A stretch of 64,000 nt of DNA from Pseudoalteromonas luteoviolacea S2607 (GTDB lineage: Bacteria > Pseudomonadota > Gammaproteobacteria > Enterobacterales > Alteromonadaceae): assembly GCF_001625575.1 (NCBI RefSeq), contig NZ_AUXV01000003.1:124001-188000 (forward strand), given 5' to 3'. The translations under genes were made by a program, and so were the position numbers. The notes under the pieces are model-generated. The model had not been told where the DNA came from and ran no database searches. It was given only the letters and a program-made list of their open reading frames with translations. Of the stretch, positions 1-9,357 are shown piece by piece (position 1 is the first letter of the stretch; each line of letters begins with the position of its first letter).

Positions 1-976
1 AGAATACTTAGAACTCGTAAATCATGGGATTGATTACTTAGAGCGCGTTCATAAACAACCAAATGGTGGTTATGCTTGGTTGATTGAAAATGGTGAACCA
101 AGTGATTTGACAAACCATTGTTATGGACTGGCTTTTGTGCTGCTCGCTAACGCTATGGCCTATAAAGCAGGCGTCAAATCAACAAAAGCTACGATAGAAC
201 AAGTTTGGCAGCTATTAGAACAAAAGTACTTTCAAGCCGAATACTCTCTTTATTTAGACGAATATGATGCGAAGCTTGAAAACGCCGATAAATACCGTGG
301 GCAAAATGCAAATATGCATATGTGCGAAGCGCTGTTAATGTGCTTTGAAGCAACAAATGATAATAAGTTTTTAGACCGAGCTTACACACTTGCGCATACT
401 ATGACCGTAAAGCAAGCTGACTTAGCTCAAGGCCTCGTTTGGGAACACTACGACAGCAACTGGCAAATCGACTGGGACTACAACAAAGAGAATCCTAAGC
501 ATCTATTTAGACCTTGGGGATTCCAGCCTGGCCATCAAACTGAGTGGACTAAGTTGTTGCTTATATTAAACAGGCATAAACCTGAAACCTGGATGGTTGA
601 GAAAGCAAAGTTTCTATTCGATGAAGCATTAAAGTCCGCTTGGGATGAACAGCATGGCGGGATCTGTTACGGATTTGCGCCAGATAAATCAATTTGTGAC
701 GGCGATAAATACTTTTGGGTGCAAGCTGAAAGCTTTGCAGCAGCGGCACTATTGGCAATAGCAACAAATGAAGAAAAGTATTGGCAATGGTATGACAAAA
801 TCTGGCAGTACAGTTGGGAACATATGATCGACCACCAATATGGTGCTTGGTATCGTATTCTTACCCAAGATAATCGCTCTTATAGTGATGAAAAGAGCCC
901 TGCTGGTAAGACTGATTACCATACGATGGGTGCATGTTATGAAGTACTCAGAGCTTATCAATTACAAGAGAATTAA
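1..976 (+). CDS. AGE-family sugar epimerase/isomerase (partial, 5' end missing)
   Basis: The open frame runs without a stop from base 2 to the TAA at 974-976, so the gene begins left of the window and 324 C-terminal residues are visible. The N-acylglucosamine 2-epimerase (alpha6/alpha6 barrel) family is recognised from an N-x-HM-x-EA block near 310-330, a GFQPGHQTEW block near 517-546 and a late YHTMGACYE block that carries a conserved histidine. Family members interconvert aldose and ketose or epimerise at C2 in the cytoplasm. The fructokinase gene starts 3 bp after the stop codon, so I infer a mannose (or related) isomerase making fructose. The exact substrate cannot be read from the sequence, and a GlcNAc 2-epimerase or YihS-like isomerase remains possible. 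Confidence 0.85.
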   Translation, partial: EYLELVNHGIDYLERVHKQPNGGYAWLIENGEPSDLTNHCYGLAFVLLANAMAYKAGVKSTKATIEQVWQLLEQKYFQAEYSLYLDEYDAKLENADKYRGQNANMHMCEALLMCFEATNDNKFLDRAYTLAHTMTVKQADLAQGLVWEHYDSNWQIDWDYNKENPKHLFRPWGFQPGHQTEWTKLLLILNRHKPETWMVEKAKFLFDEALKSAWDEQHGGICYGFAPDKSICDGDKYFWVQAESFAAAALLAIATNEEKYWQWYDKIWQYSWEHMIDHQYGAWYRILTQDNRSYSDEKSPAGKTDYHTMGACYEVLRAYQLQEN

Positions 977-979
977 AAA

Positions 980-1930
980 ATGAGCGTTATCTGTTTTGGT
1001 GAAGCCTTAATCGACTTTCTATCTAACGGAAAAGAACCCGAAGCTTTTACAAAGTACGCTGGGGGTGCACCAGCTAATGTCTCGGTTGCTGTCGCAAAAC
1101 AAGGCGAAAAAAGCGCCTTTTGCGGCATGCTTGGTGATGATATGTTTGGGCACTTTATCAATAATGAATTACAAAACCACAAAGTGAACACGCAGCATGT
1201 CAGATTTACAAAAGAAGCGCAAACAGCACTTGCCTTTGTTTCCTTAGATAAAGATGGCGAGCGAAGCTTTAGCTTTTATCGTCCTCCAGCTGCGGACTTG
1301 CTGTTTCGAGCAGAGCATTTCGAGCCCGACATGTTTACATCAAGCAAAATACTCCATGTATGCTCTAATAGCCTAACCGAAAGGAACATATACCTCACCA
1401 CGATTACGGCAATGCAACATGCGAAAGACAACGGGCTGTTAAAAAGTTTTGATATGAACTTGCGCGAAAACCTTTGGCCGTCAATGAATCACTGCTTGGA
1501 ACGTATTTGGCACGTTTTGTCTCAGTCTGACGTGGTAAAACTGTCGTCAGAAGAGCTTGCATTTTTAAATGAGCACGCCCACCCTGAGCAAGACCAACAA
1601 AAAACCATAGAAGCGATATTGAAGACCAATGTACGACTTTTACTCATTACAGATGGGCCAAAAGATATTAGATATTTCTCGGAAGCTTTTTCTGGCAACA
1701 TTTCACCTCCAAAAGTACAAGCAGTAGATACTACTGCTGGTGGAGATGCTTTTGTAGGCGGTCTACTAGCAGAACTGTCACGTAAACTGTCCAAAAGTGC
1801 GTTTATAGAACTCATCAAAAGCGAAAAAGAGATTATCGATATCATCAACTTTGCGGCTAAGTGTGGAGCCTTCGCAGTAACGCGTTTCGGCGCATTTTCC
1901 TCATTGCCAACTAGGCACGATATTGATTAA
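980..1930 (+). CDS. PfkB-family carbohydrate kinase, probable fructokinase
   Basis: This 316-residue cytoplasmic kinase has the PfkB N-terminal signature (GGAPANVSVAVAKQG, residues about 27-41) and the C-terminal signature DTTAGGDAFVGG near residue 250, whose Asp is the catalytic base. The usual GAGD anion-hole sequence reads AGGD here, a mild variant. Length is normal for fructokinases. It starts 3 bp after the stop of the AGE-family isomerase and is probably co-translated with it. I infer that the pair converts a hexose such as mannose to fructose and then to fructose-6-phosphate. A related 2-keto sugar kinase activity cannot be excluded. Confidence 0.88.
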   Translation: MSVICFGEALIDFLSNGKEPEAFTKYAGGAPANVSVAVAKQGEKSAFCGMLGDDMFGHFINNELQNHKVNTQHVRFTKEAQTALAFVSLDKDGERSFSFYRPPAADLLFRAEHFEPDMFTSSKILHVCSNSLTERNIYLTTITAMQHAKDNGLLKSFDMNLRENLWPSMNHCLERIWHVLSQSDVVKLSSEELAFLNEHAHPEQDQQKTIEAILKTNVRLLLITDGPKDIRYFSEAFSGNISPPKVQAVDTTAGGDAFVGGLLAELSRKLSKSAFIELIKSEKEIIDIINFAAKCGAFAVTRFGAFSSLPTRHDID

Positions 1931-1989
1931 TCATTACCCAAACTAAGTGTGAGACAGGCTCAAGGAAGGGCCTTTTTAATTGACCCAGT

Positions 1990-2244
1990 TTAAAGATACG
2001 ACAAAAACTTATCGTAAAACCAGTAAACTACTGGCCCACAAATGCACCAGCCGATCATAAAAGGCCTAAAAAATCCGAGCCTTTGCGCATCAAGCTCCTC
2101 AACAACAGACAAGCTCTCGGACGACTTTAACGGGAAAACTTTTCGATACACTTTAAATATTGTCAAGCCGACTAAAAACGGTACTATGATAAACGCAAAA
2201 AACAATAATACTGCATACCAAGTCTCGTCAGAAACACGATCCAT
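1990..2244 (-). CDS. Small two-helix membrane protein of unknown function
   Basis: The 84-residue frame has two hydrophobic stretches, residues about 9-31 and 62-80, separated by a charged loop, which suggests an inner-membrane hairpin with both ends on the same side. A GTG two codons upstream (2250) is in frame, but the ATG at 2244 has the better spacing from a GCGAG ribosome site. It is convergent with the fructokinase and divergent from the lipoprotein gene at 2325. I do not recognise the family. An opposite-strand frame at 2042-2314 covers the same DNA but lacks protein-like composition. Confidence 0.55.
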   Translation of the reverse strand: MDRVSDETWYAVLLFFAFIIVPFLVGLTIFKVYRKVFPLKSSESLSVVEELDAQRLGFFRPFMIGWCICGPVVYWFYDKFLSYL

Positions 2245-2324
2245 AATCACTCGCTGTTGCCTTTTAAAGGCTCAGAATAGAATTTGGTTGCATGAATTAC
2301 AACAAGAACAATGAAGTTTTATAT

Positions 2325-3416
2325 ATGAAGCAATACCTCTCAATTATCTTAATTCCTCTCTTAGCTAGCTGTGCATCACCAAATAAAGTAGAAAGGCTAA
2401 CATCCAGTACAGAGGTCAAATATAAAAAAACTGAAGGTTACACACATCAATTTGCCAATACTTATAAAAGGCCTAAAAGCTACCCACAAACCTGCGAACA
2501 TGACTGCTATCCAAGTAGTGAAGACATTCAGTGCCAAAGTGACATGGAGCAATGTAAATATGTTGGTAGCAATCCAGCTTTATCAGTAGAAGATGCGAAC
2601 GCTTTCAGTATACGGTGGCTTGGACACGCAAGTTTTGTTATCACGACTCCAACAAATGAAACAATTCTCGTCGACCCGGTTACAAAACAGTTTGACTGGC
2701 CTATAGATTGGGCTTTTACTAACCTTGCCGGCGGTTTTTACCGGCAACTTCCTCCCCGAGCGGCAAAAGAAGAAATGGCCTCAGTGCAAGCAGTGGTCTA
2801 TTCACATATTCACTATGACCACTTTAATAAATCTGATATCGAACAAATTGGTAATAACGCAAAATATCTGACCCCACTTAACTTCGCTGACTATTTTCCA
2901 ACCGGAGGTTACGATATTGTTGAAATGCCTTGGTATTCTAGCTACAGCGTGGGTGAGTCCAAATTACATTTTGTTCCCGCACATCATTTTAGCAACCGAA
3001 TCGTGATTCCTTTTATTACAAACGATGATGATGAAACTTTATGGGGCGGTTGGCTGCTAGAGAATAAGGACAAAAAGGTGTTTTTTGCTGGGGACACGGG
3101 TTACTCAGGCCACTTCAAAGACATTCATAAAGTGTATGGAGACATCGACGTTTGCTTAATTCCAATTGCTTCTTATCATCACGAAGAACATGGAGCATGG
3201 TACCGTAATGTTCACCTAACACCAGAAGACGCACTGGTTGCCGCTGAAGATTTGAATTGTGGGGTTATGATCCCTTGGGGTTATGGCAATTCAAGCTGGA
3301 AGATGGGCGACCACACGTCTCACTCAGCCTTATTTAGATTACTGCATATGAAAGAGCAACTAGATAGTAAGGTACCTTTGTACATACTTAACGAAGGAGA
3401 GGGAGCAAAGTTTTAA
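2325..3416 (+). CDS. Metallo-beta-lactamase-fold lipoprotein (NAPE-PLD/UlaG-like hydrolase)
   Basis: The ATG at 2325 begins a lipoprotein signal peptide (MKQYLSIILIPLLASC) with lipobox LLAS-C, so it is preferred over the in-frame ATG at 2292. The mature protein is about 345 residues. The metal-binding set of the metallo-beta-lactamase fold is visible: SHIHYDHF (HxHxDH, near 2803-2826), a central HH pair, the AGDTGYSG strand, and a late HLTPEDA/PWGYG region typical of the NAPE-PLD-like branch of the Lactamase_B_2 family. These enzymes hydrolyse phosphodiester or ester bonds with a dinuclear metal centre. Attachment to a membrane suggests a lipid or cell-envelope substrate, but that is inference. 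Confidence 0.85.
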   Translation: MKQYLSIILIPLLASCASPNKVERLTSSTEVKYKKTEGYTHQFANTYKRPKSYPQTCEHDCYPSSEDIQCQSDMEQCKYVGSNPALSVEDANAFSIRWLGHASFVITTPTNETILVDPVTKQFDWPIDWAFTNLAGGFYRQLPPRAAKEEMASVQAVVYSHIHYDHFNKSDIEQIGNNAKYLTPLNFADYFPTGGYDIVEMPWYSSYSVGESKLHFVPAHHFSNRIVIPFITNDDDETLWGGWLLENKDKKVFFAGDTGYSGHFKDIHKVYGDIDVCLIPIASYHHEEHGAWYRNVHLTPEDALVAAEDLNCGVMIPWGYGNSSWKMGDHTSHSALFRLLHMKEQLDSKVPLYILNEGEGAKF

Positions 3417-3428
3417 CTCCTCAATTTA

Positions 3429-3457
3429 GCTAGCGAAGTATTTTTCGCTTCGCTAGC
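3429..3457. terminator. Perfect 10-bp hairpin between convergent genes
   Basis: Arms GCTAGCGAAG (3429-3438) and CTTCGCTAGC (3448-3457) are perfect inverted repeats with a 9-nt loop. They lie between the ends of the lipoprotein gene and rnd. There is no clean U-tract on either strand, so termination is plausible but not certain. Confidence 0.45.
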
Positions 3458-3470
3458 ACTGCACATATTA

Positions 3471-4604
3471 TTATTCCACTTCCCACTCTAGCAAAGCATC
3501 GCCAAGCAATTGTTTGCGCCAACCTTGAAACAAATCTGGTTTAATCATTTGTTTACGCTGCTCTTTGGATAACTTCCAATTCCAACTAATGACTTGGTTG
3601 ATCTGTTTTTTCGACGCCACCACATCCACAGGAATGCCCTGCTTTTGCGCCTCGACAGAAATGAGTCCTTTAATGTCTTTGGCTGCTTTTTTATATCCTG
3701 CAAAGTCGATTAAGCGTTTTACCTTTTTGGGTAAATCATCGTCTGATACTGACTTTCCGACCTCTATGCACGCAAGAATTTCTTTACCAGAACGATTGAC
3801 TTCCATCGCTTCAACTTCAGGGATATTGCGCATACTCGCAAGAGATGAAGGGCGCCGTTTGGCGATCTCAACCATATTGAGTTCTTTTAAAATAAAGTTT
3901 ACCGATATGTTCTTCTTTTCAGCTTTATTCAAGCGCCAAGCAGCCAATTCTCTAAGTACTGCTAAGTCCCTGCCTCGCAGTTGCCATACATTTTTAATAT
4001 TTAAATAAATATATTCATCAGGTGTACGGAACGCACGCTTTTTAGATATCAGCTGGCTCTCTGAAATAACAATATCGCTAAAGCCATTTTGCTGAATTTT
4101 TTCCACAATGCGCTCGTAGCAAGGAAGCAAATAGAATACATCCGCCGCAGCATATTCCAGCTGTTTACTAGAAAGAGGTCTTTTTAACCAATCGGTACGC
4201 GACATACTTTTGTCAATTTCGATATCCAATAAGTTTTTCACCATATTGGCAAAACCAACGCAATTACCCTCACCTAATAGCTGCAACGCAAACTGAGTAT
4301 CAAAAAGTGGTGATGGACATATACCTGCAAAATTTTGAAAGACCTCAATATCTTCTGATGGAGAGTGAATAACTTTCATAATATCAGGAGCGGTAAATAA
4401 CGTCCAAAGTGCTGAAAAATCAAGTTCAATTAAAGGATCTATCAACGCTAAATGCTCACCGTCATAGACCTGAAAAAGAGCGCTTTCAGGGTACAGTGTT
4501 CTTCGACGCATAAACTCGGTATCAATGGCCAATACCTTACTATCTGATATTAGATTGATAAACTCATTTAATTCAACTTGATTCTGAATAAACCGATACT
4601 GCAC
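3471..4604 (-). CDS. rnd: Ribonuclease D
   Basis: The 377-residue protein has the DEDD 3'-5' exonuclease domain: motif I DTEFMRR (Asp28, Glu30), a later D-x-Q-FA-LQLL block, and the Y-AAADVFYLLPCYE motif III. HRDC-type helical regions occupy the C-terminal half. Length matches E. coli RNase D (375). The enzyme trims 3' ends of tRNA precursors and other small stable RNAs in the cytoplasm. The start is GTG at 4604 with GGAGTAAAA just upstream. It lies downstream of fadD in the same orientation but beyond a strong terminator, so it probably has its own transcript. Confidence 0.95.
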   Translation of the reverse strand: MQYRFIQNQVELNEFINLISDSKVLAIDTEFMRRRTLYPESALFQVYDGEHLALIDPLIELDFSALWTLFTAPDIMKVIHSPSEDIEVFQNFAGICPSPLFDTQFALQLLGEGNCVGFANMVKNLLDIEIDKSMSRTDWLKRPLSSKQLEYAAADVFYLLPCYERIVEKIQQNGFSDIVISESQLISKKRAFRTPDEYIYLNIKNVWQLRGRDLAVLRELAAWRLNKAEKKNISVNFILKELNMVEIAKRRPSSLASMRNIPEVEAMEVNRSGKEILACIEVGKSVSDDDLPKKVKRLIDFAGYKKAAKDIKGLISVEAQKQGIPVDVVASKKQINQVISWNWKLSKEQRKQMIKPDLFQGWRKQLLGDALLEWEVE

Positions 4605-4624
4605 TTTTACTCCTTCGCTATAGC

Positions 4625-4650
4625 GAAAAAAAACCGGCTTTCGCCGGTTT
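4625..4650 (-). terminator. Rho-independent terminator of fadD
   Basis: On the minus strand, AAACCGGC-gaaa-GCCGGTTT (4650-4631) has a GNRA-like loop and is followed at once by a run of T residues. It sits 4 bp after the fadD stop codon and before the rnd start. Confidence 0.85.
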
Positions 4651-4653
4651 CTC

Positions 4654-6303
4654 TTATTTTAACGCCCTACGTAGTATTTTTCCTACGTTCGTCTTTGGTA
4701 GTTCATCTCTAAACTCGACCATTTTCGGAACTTTGTAGTTTGTTAGGTTTTCACGACAATGCGCTATTATATCTTTTTCTGACAAAGATTGGTCTTTTCT
4801 GACGACAAAAACTTTTACTTGTTCGCCACTTACTTCATGAGGCACACCAATTGCTGCAACCTCCAACACGCCATCATGACTTGCAACCACTTCTTCTATC
4901 TCATTCGGGAAGACATTGAAGCCAGATACCAAGATCATATCTTTCTTACGGTCAACAATATAGAAGAAACCTTCATCGTCATAAGTGGCGATATCACCCG
5001 TCGCAAACCAGCCGTCTTGCAGACACTCAGCAGTCGCGTCAGGTCGATTATAGTAACCTGCCATAACCTGCGGGCCTTTAACTAATAACTCTCCTGGTTC
5101 ACCTTTTGGCGCTTCATCACCATTTTCCAAAACCACTTTAAGCTCTGTGCTTGGTGCAGGCAAACCAATTGAACCATTGTAACCATCTAAATCCAGTGGG
5201 CTAATTGTCACCAACGGCGCACACTCAGTTAATCCATAGCCTTCTAACAAACGTGACTTCGTCACAGCCTGCCAACGCTCTGCAACAGGTCGTTGTACGG
5301 CCATTCCTCCACCTAGTGATACTTTGAGATTTGAAAAATCTAAATCCGCAAACCCGTCCGTATTAAGTAAACCATTAAATAGCGTGTTAACACCCGTGAT
5401 GACAGTGAACGGATACTTACCTAAGTCCTTAACAAATCCCGCCATGTCTCTTGGGTTTGTGATCAGGATGTTGTGGCCACCATACTTCATGAACGTGAGG
5501 CAGTTAGCTGTCAATGCAAAGATATGGTAAAGCGGTAAAGCGGTAATAACGACTTCTTTGCCCTTGTCTAACACTTTATCTAAGCAACCAGACACCTGTT
5601 CCAAGTTTGCAACCATGTTGCCATGTGTAAGCATTGCGCCTTTAGACACACCAGTCGTCCCACCAGTATATTGCAAAAATGCAAGGTCGTTCTGCGTTAC
5701 CTGAGGCTTAGTATAGCCATTCAAATCTGCCGCCATAACGTGTGAAAATGGGATTGCGTTAGGCAATGAATAAGCAGGTACCATTTTCTTTATTTTCTTA
5801 ACAACAAAGTTGACAAGGTGCTTTTTAACACCCCCGAGTAAATCACCAATTTGCGTCAACACAATGTGCTTTACTTCGGTTGCAGGTAACGCTTTTTCTA
5901 ATGTACTGGCAAAATTTGCCAATATAAAAATGGCTTTTGCTTCTGAGTCATTAAGCTGATGCTCTAATTCTCGCACTGTGTAAAGTGGGTTAACATTAAC
6001 CACAGTACAACCTGCACGTAATACACCCAATATAGTAATCGGTGTTTGCAATAAATTTGGCATCATAACAGCGACTTTGTCGCCTTTGCCTAATTTGAGC
6101 GTATTCTGTATATAACTTGCTACCGCTTTGGTTGCATTATCAATCTCTTGATAAGTAAGCGTTTTGCCCATATTTGAATAAGCTGGTAATTGGGCATAAT
6201 TGGTGAAACATTCGTCTATTAATTCTAGCAGCGAGTTGTAGTGTTCTGGGTCAATCGTTGCCGGCATACCTTCTGGATAGCGCTTTAGCCAGATTTTTTC
6301 CAC
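4654..6303 (-). CDS. fadD: Long-chain fatty acid-CoA ligase
   Basis: This 549-residue adenylate-forming enzyme activates fatty acids to acyl-CoA through an acyl-AMP intermediate, feeding beta-oxidation at the inner membrane. The AMP-binding P-loop motif [12 protein letters not shown] lies near residue 212. The FadD motif [17 protein letters not shown] is followed by [19 protein letters not shown], the acyl-CoA synthetase signature. A C-terminal [12 protein letters not shown] supplies the catalytic Lys. Length is close to E. coli FadD (561). The start is GTG at 6303 with AGGAGCTAAGA upstream. An alpha/beta hydrolase gene lies 118 bp upstream on the same strand, possibly in the same transcript. 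Confidence 0.95.
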   Translation of the reverse strand: MEKIWLKRYPEGMPATIDPEHYNSLLELIDECFTNYAQLPAYSNMGKTLTYQEIDNATKAVASYIQNTLKLGKGDKVAVMMPNLLQTPITILGVLRAGCTVVNVNPLYTVRELEHQLNDSEAKAIFILANFASTLEKALPATEVKHIVLTQIGDLLGGVKKHLVNFVVKKIKKMVPAYSLPNAIPFSHVMAADLNGYTKPQVTQNDLAFLQYTGGTTGVSKGAMLTHGNMVANLEQVSGCLDKVLDKGKEVVITALPLYHIFALTANCLTFMKYGGHNILITNPRDMAGFVKDLGKYPFTVITGVNTLFNGLLNTDGFADLDFSNLKVSLGGGMAVQRPVAERWQAVTKSRLLEGYGLTECAPLVTISPLDLDGYNGSIGLPAPSTELKVVLENGDEAPKGEPGELLVKGPQVMAGYYNRPDATAECLQDGWFATGDIATYDDEGFFYIVDRKKDMILVSGFNVFPNEIEEVVASHDGVLEVAAIGVPHEVSGEQVKVFVVRKDQSLSEKDIIAHCRENLTNYKVPKMVEFRDELPKTNVGKILRRALK

Positions 6304-6421
6304 TCTTAGCTCCTGTATTCTCGTTCTTTTTTTATATTTACCTTAAAGCAAATAAGGCTCTTAAACAATTGAGTAATTACTCTAAACCTTGGATATTCCC
6401 ATATTTCTAGCAAAGTTACAA

Positions 6422-7297
6422 TCAGCAACCACCTGCCTTTTCTATGTGGGAGACGATCTCAAGTACTATTTGTTTGGGGTTTTCCATGTGGCAGTGATGT
6501 CCACCAACGACATTGGTTACCTTAACTCTATCAAAACACGAAAGAAATTTTTTCATGTTGTCACGCATCTGTGTATATCCATGTTCAGGTAAGATAAGCA
6601 TAGTGTCTACTGAAATTTTATCTAATAAACTCTTCGCTTGTTCCTGATTAAAGCGCATAGTTGATGGCAGTTTTAGCCTAGGGTCTGACGTTAAGGCATA
6701 CTCTTTACCATTACTTTTTATACTGCGTGACATCAAAGTTTCTGCAAGCTCCTCAGAAAAGTCTGATACACTCGCACGTGCTTTAATAATACTTTGCCTG
6801 TCAGAAAACCACCTAGTATCTTGCTCAGATAACCTTTCTCGTGCGTTAAATGCTTTTAACAGATTTTGCTTTGCACTTTGTGAGCTCTGGTGTATCAGAC
6901 CAATACCATCGATCAAACTCAAAGTTAGTACCTTATCAGGGTATAGGCTCGTTAACAAATTTGCGATCAACGCCCCCATCGAGTGACCGACTAAATGTGC
7001 TTTGTCTAAGTTGGCCACTTTCATAAAGCGGATAACATCATACACATATTCTACAAAGTAATATGAAGCGTCAGGAGACTTCCAATCTGACTTACCGTGA
7101 CCTGGCAGATCTAACAAATACCATGTAAATTTGCCTGTCTCTTTGTGCGTAAGTTCGTCTGCAAGCGGTTTATAACTATTGCCGTTGTCCAGCCACCCGT
7201 GAAGACAGATTACGGCTTCATTGCCACTGCCGAGCTGTTGCCAAGCGAAGCCGCCTTCGAAACAGTCTTTCATCTTGTTTTTTTTATTAATCAACAT
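6422..7297 (-). CDS. Alpha/beta hydrolase
   Basis: The 291-residue protein has the alpha/beta hydrolase order of motifs: LHGWLDNGNS oxyanion region (about residue 33), the nucleophile elbow GHSMGA (Ser near residue 106), and a late GGHHCHMENP carrying the catalytic His. No signal peptide is seen, so it should be cytoplasmic. The first ATG (7297) and the ninth-codon ATG (7273) both lack a strong ribosome site, so the start is uncertain. Position upstream of fadD suggests an acyl-ester or thioester substrate, but this is only context. It is divergent from the alkaline phosphatase gene. Confidence 0.88.
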   Translation of the reverse strand: MLINKKNKMKDCFEGGFAWQQLGSGNEAVICLHGWLDNGNSYKPLADELTHKETGKFTWYLLDLPGHGKSDWKSPDASYYFVEYVYDVIRFMKVANLDKAHLVGHSMGALIANLLTSLYPDKVLTLSLIDGIGLIHQSSQSAKQNLLKAFNARERLSEQDTRWFSDRQSIIKARASVSDFSEELAETLMSRSIKSNGKEYALTSDPRLKLPSTMRFNQEQAKSLLDKISVDTMLILPEHGYTQMRDNMKKFLSCFDRVKVTNVVGGHHCHMENPKQIVLEIVSHIEKAGGC

Positions 7298-7484
7298 TTA
7301 AAGATATTCATCACAACCACATTTCGATATGATCATACGCGATAAAAACTGAGCGTTTAAGCTAATAATTAAAATTTGTTACCACACTTCATTATTCTTA
7401 CTCTGGCGTGTGTGCTTACATGCTTGGTACACATATGTGTATAAAAACGCTTACAATCAAACACGGGAAATCGAAGGAAAAACT

Positions 7485-8777
7485 ATGTCACGCAAATTAT
7501 CGGCTGTTGCAGCGGCAATCTCCTTACTAAGCAGTAGCCAACTAATCGCGGCACCAAAAAACATCATCTATATGATTGGGGATGGAATGGGCCCAGCTTA
7601 TACAACTGCGTATAGATATTACAAAGACGACAAACAAACTAAGACGGTAGAACCAACGGTTTTCGACTCAATTTTAGTCGGTATGGCCCATACCTACCCT
7701 GATGACAATACAGTGGTAACGGATAGTGCTGCAGGTGCTACGGCTCTTAGTACGGCCACTAAAAGTTATAATGGTGCCATTGCAGTAGACACACATAAGA
7801 AACCTTTGAAAACTATGCTACAAATGGCAAAAGAGCAAGGGAAAACAACAGCGCTGGTTGCGACCTCACAAATTAATCATGCAACGCCAGCTAGCTTTGC
7901 AGCTCATAACGAGTCACGCAGAAATTACGATGAAATCGCTGATGACTATATTGATGTAAAAGTTGCGGGAAAACTACCTGTTGACTTAATGCTTGGCGGC
8001 GGAACCAAGTATTTTATTCGTGAAGATAGAAACCTAATTTCTGAGTTTAAACAATCTGGGTATCAATATGTGGATCACCTAAGCGCGCTCAACACGATTA
8101 ACGCGCTACCTGCCATTGGGTTGTTTGCTGAAAAAGGTATGCCTTACGCTATCGACAAGCACCCGCAAAGGCTCGAAAAAATGACTGAAAAAGCACTGTC
8201 TTTACTTGATAACGACAAAAATAAGCAAGGCTTTTTTATCATGATCGAAGGTAGCCAAATTGACTGGTGTGGTCACGCTAATGACATTGCGTGTGCAATG
8301 AATGAAATGGATGACTTTGCCAAGTCAATATCAATTGCAAAGGCCTATGTTGATAAAAACCCAGATACGCTTTTGGTCATTACAGCTGATCATTCAACCG
8401 GTGGCCTAACTTTGGGTGCTGACGGTGACTACCGTTGGGAACGAGATGTTGTCGCGAATATAAAAGCATCTGTGAAAAAAATTGCAAAGACGATTAAAGA
8501 CAGCAAAAACATAAGTAAAGATTGGCAAGCTTTAACAAATATTAACTTTACCCCTGAAATTGAAAAAACGCTCAAAGAAGCAAAAGTAGGCGGTGAAAAG
8601 TCCCTGTACACCTCTATCAATAAAATTATCAATGACGCGAGTTATACAGGCTGGACGACTGGCGGGCACACTGCTATTGATGTTCAAGTATTTGCGCACG
8701 GAAATGGCCGCGAGCACTTTATTGGCTCGCAAAATAATACGCAAATTGCTGAGAAACTAATCTCATTTATAAAATAG
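7485..8777 (+). CDS. Periplasmic alkaline phosphatase (PhoA family)
   Basis: The start at 7485 gives a Sec signal peptide (residues 1 to about 23, ending LIAA-P) and is preceded by GAAGGAAA. An in-frame ATG at 7410 would add an unlikely N-terminal extension. The 430-residue protein has the metal-binding NIIYMIGDGMG strand (Asp33), the nucleophile motif TDSAAGATA (Ser81), the ADHSTGG metal-binding block and a terminal GGHTAIDVQVF block. These define the zinc/magnesium alkaline phosphatase superfamily that releases phosphate from monoesters in the periplasm. I see no confident Pho box in the upstream region. It is followed by a hairpin terminator. Confidence 0.93.
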   Translation: MSRKLSAVAAAISLLSSSQLIAAPKNIIYMIGDGMGPAYTTAYRYYKDDKQTKTVEPTVFDSILVGMAHTYPDDNTVVTDSAAGATALSTATKSYNGAIAVDTHKKPLKTMLQMAKEQGKTTALVATSQINHATPASFAAHNESRRNYDEIADDYIDVKVAGKLPVDLMLGGGTKYFIREDRNLISEFKQSGYQYVDHLSALNTINALPAIGLFAEKGMPYAIDKHPQRLEKMTEKALSLLDNDKNKQGFFIMIEGSQIDWCGHANDIACAMNEMDDFAKSISIAKAYVDKNPDTLLVITADHSTGGLTLGADGDYRWERDVVANIKASVKKIAKTIKDSKNISKDWQALTNINFTPEIEKTLKEAKVGGEKSLYTSINKIINDASYTGWTTGGHTAIDVQVFAHGNGREHFIGSQNNTQIAEKLISFIK

Positions 8778-8787
8778 TGTATCTAAA

Positions 8788-8810
8788 AAGGGCCAAGACA
8801 GTTGGCCCTT
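8788..8810 (+). terminator. Hairpin after alkaline phosphatase gene
   Basis: AAGGGCCAA (8788-8796) and TTGGCCCTT (8802-8810) form a perfect 9-bp stem with a 5-nt loop, 10 bp after the stop. The U-tract is short, so it may be an attenuated or processed 3' end. Confidence 0.65.
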
Positions 8811-9357
8811 CACCATATACCTACCAGCCTGAATGCGCCACGCATCACCAATTCAAACAATCACTCAGCCCCCTCCAGTATGGTCATTTTTTATAACGCG
8901 ATAAAAGAACACTGCAAATAACAGCCTCATTTCCCCCCACGAAAATTGGTTACGGCCATGGAAAATAAAGCGATTGCAAATACCCCATACTCACTCGGCA
9001 TGCTTGCTGTGTATAAAAGTCGCACATAACTTTCAAGCCCTATGGAAGACTTGCTTAGTGCAGGTATCACTAATAAATTTATTCATAATTTCAGTATAAA
9101 TGTCATGACTAATAAAAAAGGACTATTGTATATTGCATACTATTTAAACTCTTTTCAGGGTATGTATAATTTCATATTCGGTTACAAAATGAGCAACAAA
9201 TAAATAATTTATCGGTTTTTTGTCGCAGTAAAAGTGGGTAGTTTATTTATCAAGCAGACGAATTTGCTGCTTTTAAACTCGTTAATAGGATCTTGATATT
9301 ACGAGTTCGGAAACTTTCTGCATAAGCAGAATTTCAAGGAAATTTAAAGGATATAAA
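8811..9357. other. 547-bp intergenic region upstream of the secreted helical protein
   Basis: No convincing gene is present; the best short frame (8958-9029, 23 codons) lacks a ribosome site. The region is AT-rich toward its right end. Close to the next gene are two small inverted repeats: TCTGC-ATAA-GCAGA (9317-9330) and ATTTC-AAG-GAAAT just after it. An AAAGG ribosome site precedes the ATG at 9358. The length suggests a long 5' untranslated region or a multi-input promoter. Confidence 0.5.

Noticed and set aside
2042..2314. 90-residue plus-strand frame opposite the small membrane protein
   Set aside because: Antisense to a frame with two clean hydrophobic helices; composition is Ser/Thr/Asn-rich and non-specific, and it has no ribosome site.
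6389..6592. Plus-strand frame opposite the alpha/beta hydrolase end
   Set aside because: Lies antisense to a conserved C-terminal motif and has no promoter or ribosome site.
8958..9029. 23-codon frame in the long intergenic region
   Set aside because: No ribosome site and no recognisable feature; length is within chance.
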